Made by a program: the position numbers and the translations under genes
In this document: piece after piece, positions 62,804 through 64,000 of the stretch
Position numbering within the stretch: the first letter of the stretch is position 1
Layout: each line of letters begins with the position of its first letter
NCBI GenBank assembly: GCA_945869845.1
Contig: CAMBRG010000004.1
Coordinates: 1 to 64,000, forward strand
DNA: 64,000 bases
Source of the DNA: Opitutus sp. GAS368
Lineage (GTDB): Bacteria > Verrucomicrobiota > Verrucomicrobiia > Opitutales > Opitutaceae
Direction: 5' to 3'
Notes under the pieces: generated by a model
The model's database searches: none
What the model was told of the DNA's origin: nothing
Seen by the model: the letters and a program-made list of their open reading frames with translations, nothing else

Positions 62804-64000
62804 TCACCAACTCAGCCCGTAATTCAGACCATAGTCGCGTTCCCCGCCCACGCGGGCGACGCTAGCGAGTAGGTCATGGTCCAAAGCGTTGCGGACGGAC
62901 GCCGTCAGACTGTGATTGAAATTCCCCACCTTCCAGCGGTAGCTCGCGCTCAGGCTCACCAAGGTATAGCTCGGGTAGGCGAGATAGACGTGGGTCTTGT
63001 TTTCGTAGCTCGACACGGTGTCGCTCACGTAGGTCAAACCCGCGCCAACGCTCAACCCGGCCCAGCGGCCAGCCCGGCCAAAAGTGTAACGCGCGGTGAG
63101 TCCGCCCGTGAGCCACGGGAAGCGCGAGAGCTCCCGGCCGATCTCTTCCGGCAGATCGGGCGATGCCGTCGTGATCGCGCGGTTGTAGGTCGCCCTCGCC
63201 CCGAGTGAGAACGCGTCCGTGACTTTGTATCTCCCTTCCAACGAGCCGCCGGTAAATCGCTCTTCACCGGCCGCGACCAACTGCGGCTGGGTCTGGTTGG
63301 CGTCGAAGATCGGATCGTCATAAAGGGGATTTCGCCGCGAAATGTTTTGGTTAAAATATGCGAAGCCCATCGCGATCAGGGCCAGCCGACGCTCGAAAAA
63401 CAGCCCTTTGCCACCCAACTCGTAGCCGAGGGTCGTCTCGTTGCCCTGCACGCGGCCGGTGCGCGCATCGACGCGCGACGAGGGCTCAAACGCCGTGCTT
63501 GTGTTGGCGAAGACCAAGATCTTGCCCGGCACCGCCACGTAGTTGGCCCCGAAATGTCCCGTAAACTCTCCCGTCTCATCGCTGACTTTCGGCTGCACCG
63601 CGCCCGGCCTCCGATCAGACACATCGATCGTCACGAAATCCCGCCGCACCCCCGCCGTCAGCACGAGGCGTCCCTTCATGAAAGCCGCCCGTTCGCTCAC
63701 GAAAATCCCCGTGTAGCGATTCTCCTCGGCCCGATGGGTGATGAAGCGCGAAAAACGTCTCGGCTCGTAGGCCGGCCGGAAATAATTCGGCGCGGCGGGA
63801 TCGAAGAAGCGCACATCGGCCGGCAGCGTGTTGCGATCCGCGATCGCGAGCGCGCTCTGCACGCGCTCGTAGTCAGTGCTCGTGGTGTCCAGTGAAACGG
63901 TGATCTTGTGGTCGGCGTTCAACACGAAAAACCGCGTGGTCACATCGATCTGACCCGTGACCGCGGAGAACGGCTGTTCGACGTGCTGGGGCTCGCGGAT
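62804..64000 (-). CDS. TonB-dependent receptor, C-terminal part (5' end beyond window)
   Basis: Beta-barrel pattern; NAYVAVPGKILVFANTSTAFEPS-type segment; terminal NYGLSW; reading frame stays open upstream of 63943 to the edge. Confidence 0.85.
   Translation of the reverse strand: MREPQHVEQPFSAVTGQIDVTTRFFVLNADHKITVSLDTTSTDYERVQSALAIADRNTLPADVRFFDPAAPNYFRPAYEPRRFSRFITHRAEENRYTGIFVSERAAFMKGRLVLTAGVRRDFVTIDVSDRRPGAVQPKVSDETGEFTGHFGANYVAVPGKILVFANTSTAFEPSSRVDARTGRVQGNETTLGYELGGKGLFFERRLALIAMGFAYFNQNISRRNPLYDDPIFDANQTQPQLVAAGEERFTGGSLEGRYKVTDAFSLGARATYNRAITTASPDLPEEIGRELSRFPWLTGGLTARYTFGRAGRWAGLSVGAGLTYVSDTVSSYENKTHVYLAYPSYTLVSLSASYRWKVGNFNHSLTASVRNALDHDLLASVARVGGERDYGLNYGLSW

Noticed and set aside
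1-64000. tRNA, rRNA or transposase genes
   Set aside because: None recognised by eye; a covariance-model scan would be needed to exclude small RNA genes.

Overview
High-GC bacterial chromosomal window. Gene content (two DUF1501 + DUF1549/DUF1553 PSD1-type pairs, a delta-60 repeat protein, SUSD-free TonB receptors, many Tat-secreted sugar enzymes) suggests Verrucomicrobiota, probably Opitutales-like; this taxonomic call is inference only. It runs from the 3' end of purB through a PPi-type phosphofructokinase and a dispersed minus-strand ebo-type metabolite-traffic cluster (EboF, EboD, EboC, EboE and EboB-like genes) that is split by a plus-strand DUF4143 ATPase and a repeat-rich scar. Next come a GMC oxidoreductase pair, a Phd/RelE-type toxin-antitoxin pair, a CE15-like esterase, msrP/msrQ, a sialate O-acetylesterase, a desaturase, lpxD and a ~1950-aa delta-60 repeat protein. 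The second half holds a photolyase-like protein, a peroxiredoxin, a Fic/XRE 'mobile mystery' pair divergent from a topB-like gene, two PSD1/DUF1501 modules, a fasciclin protein, a Bro-N protein, and a co-directional LacI/TonB/SSS/VCBS/DapA-like/BNR/FGGY sugar-utilisation locus. The most striking items are: (1) the fragmented ebo cluster with repeats in several of its gaps; (2) a set of GTAG-headed REP/BIME-like palindromes in several sub-families, including an exact 84-bp x 4 array between msrP and msrQ and copies whose GTAG head supplies a gene's stop codon; (3) a paired operator-like motif between the XRE/Fic module and topB. No CRISPR array, rRNA, tRNA, transposase or RAYT gene was recognised. 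All calls are by eye; no searches were run.
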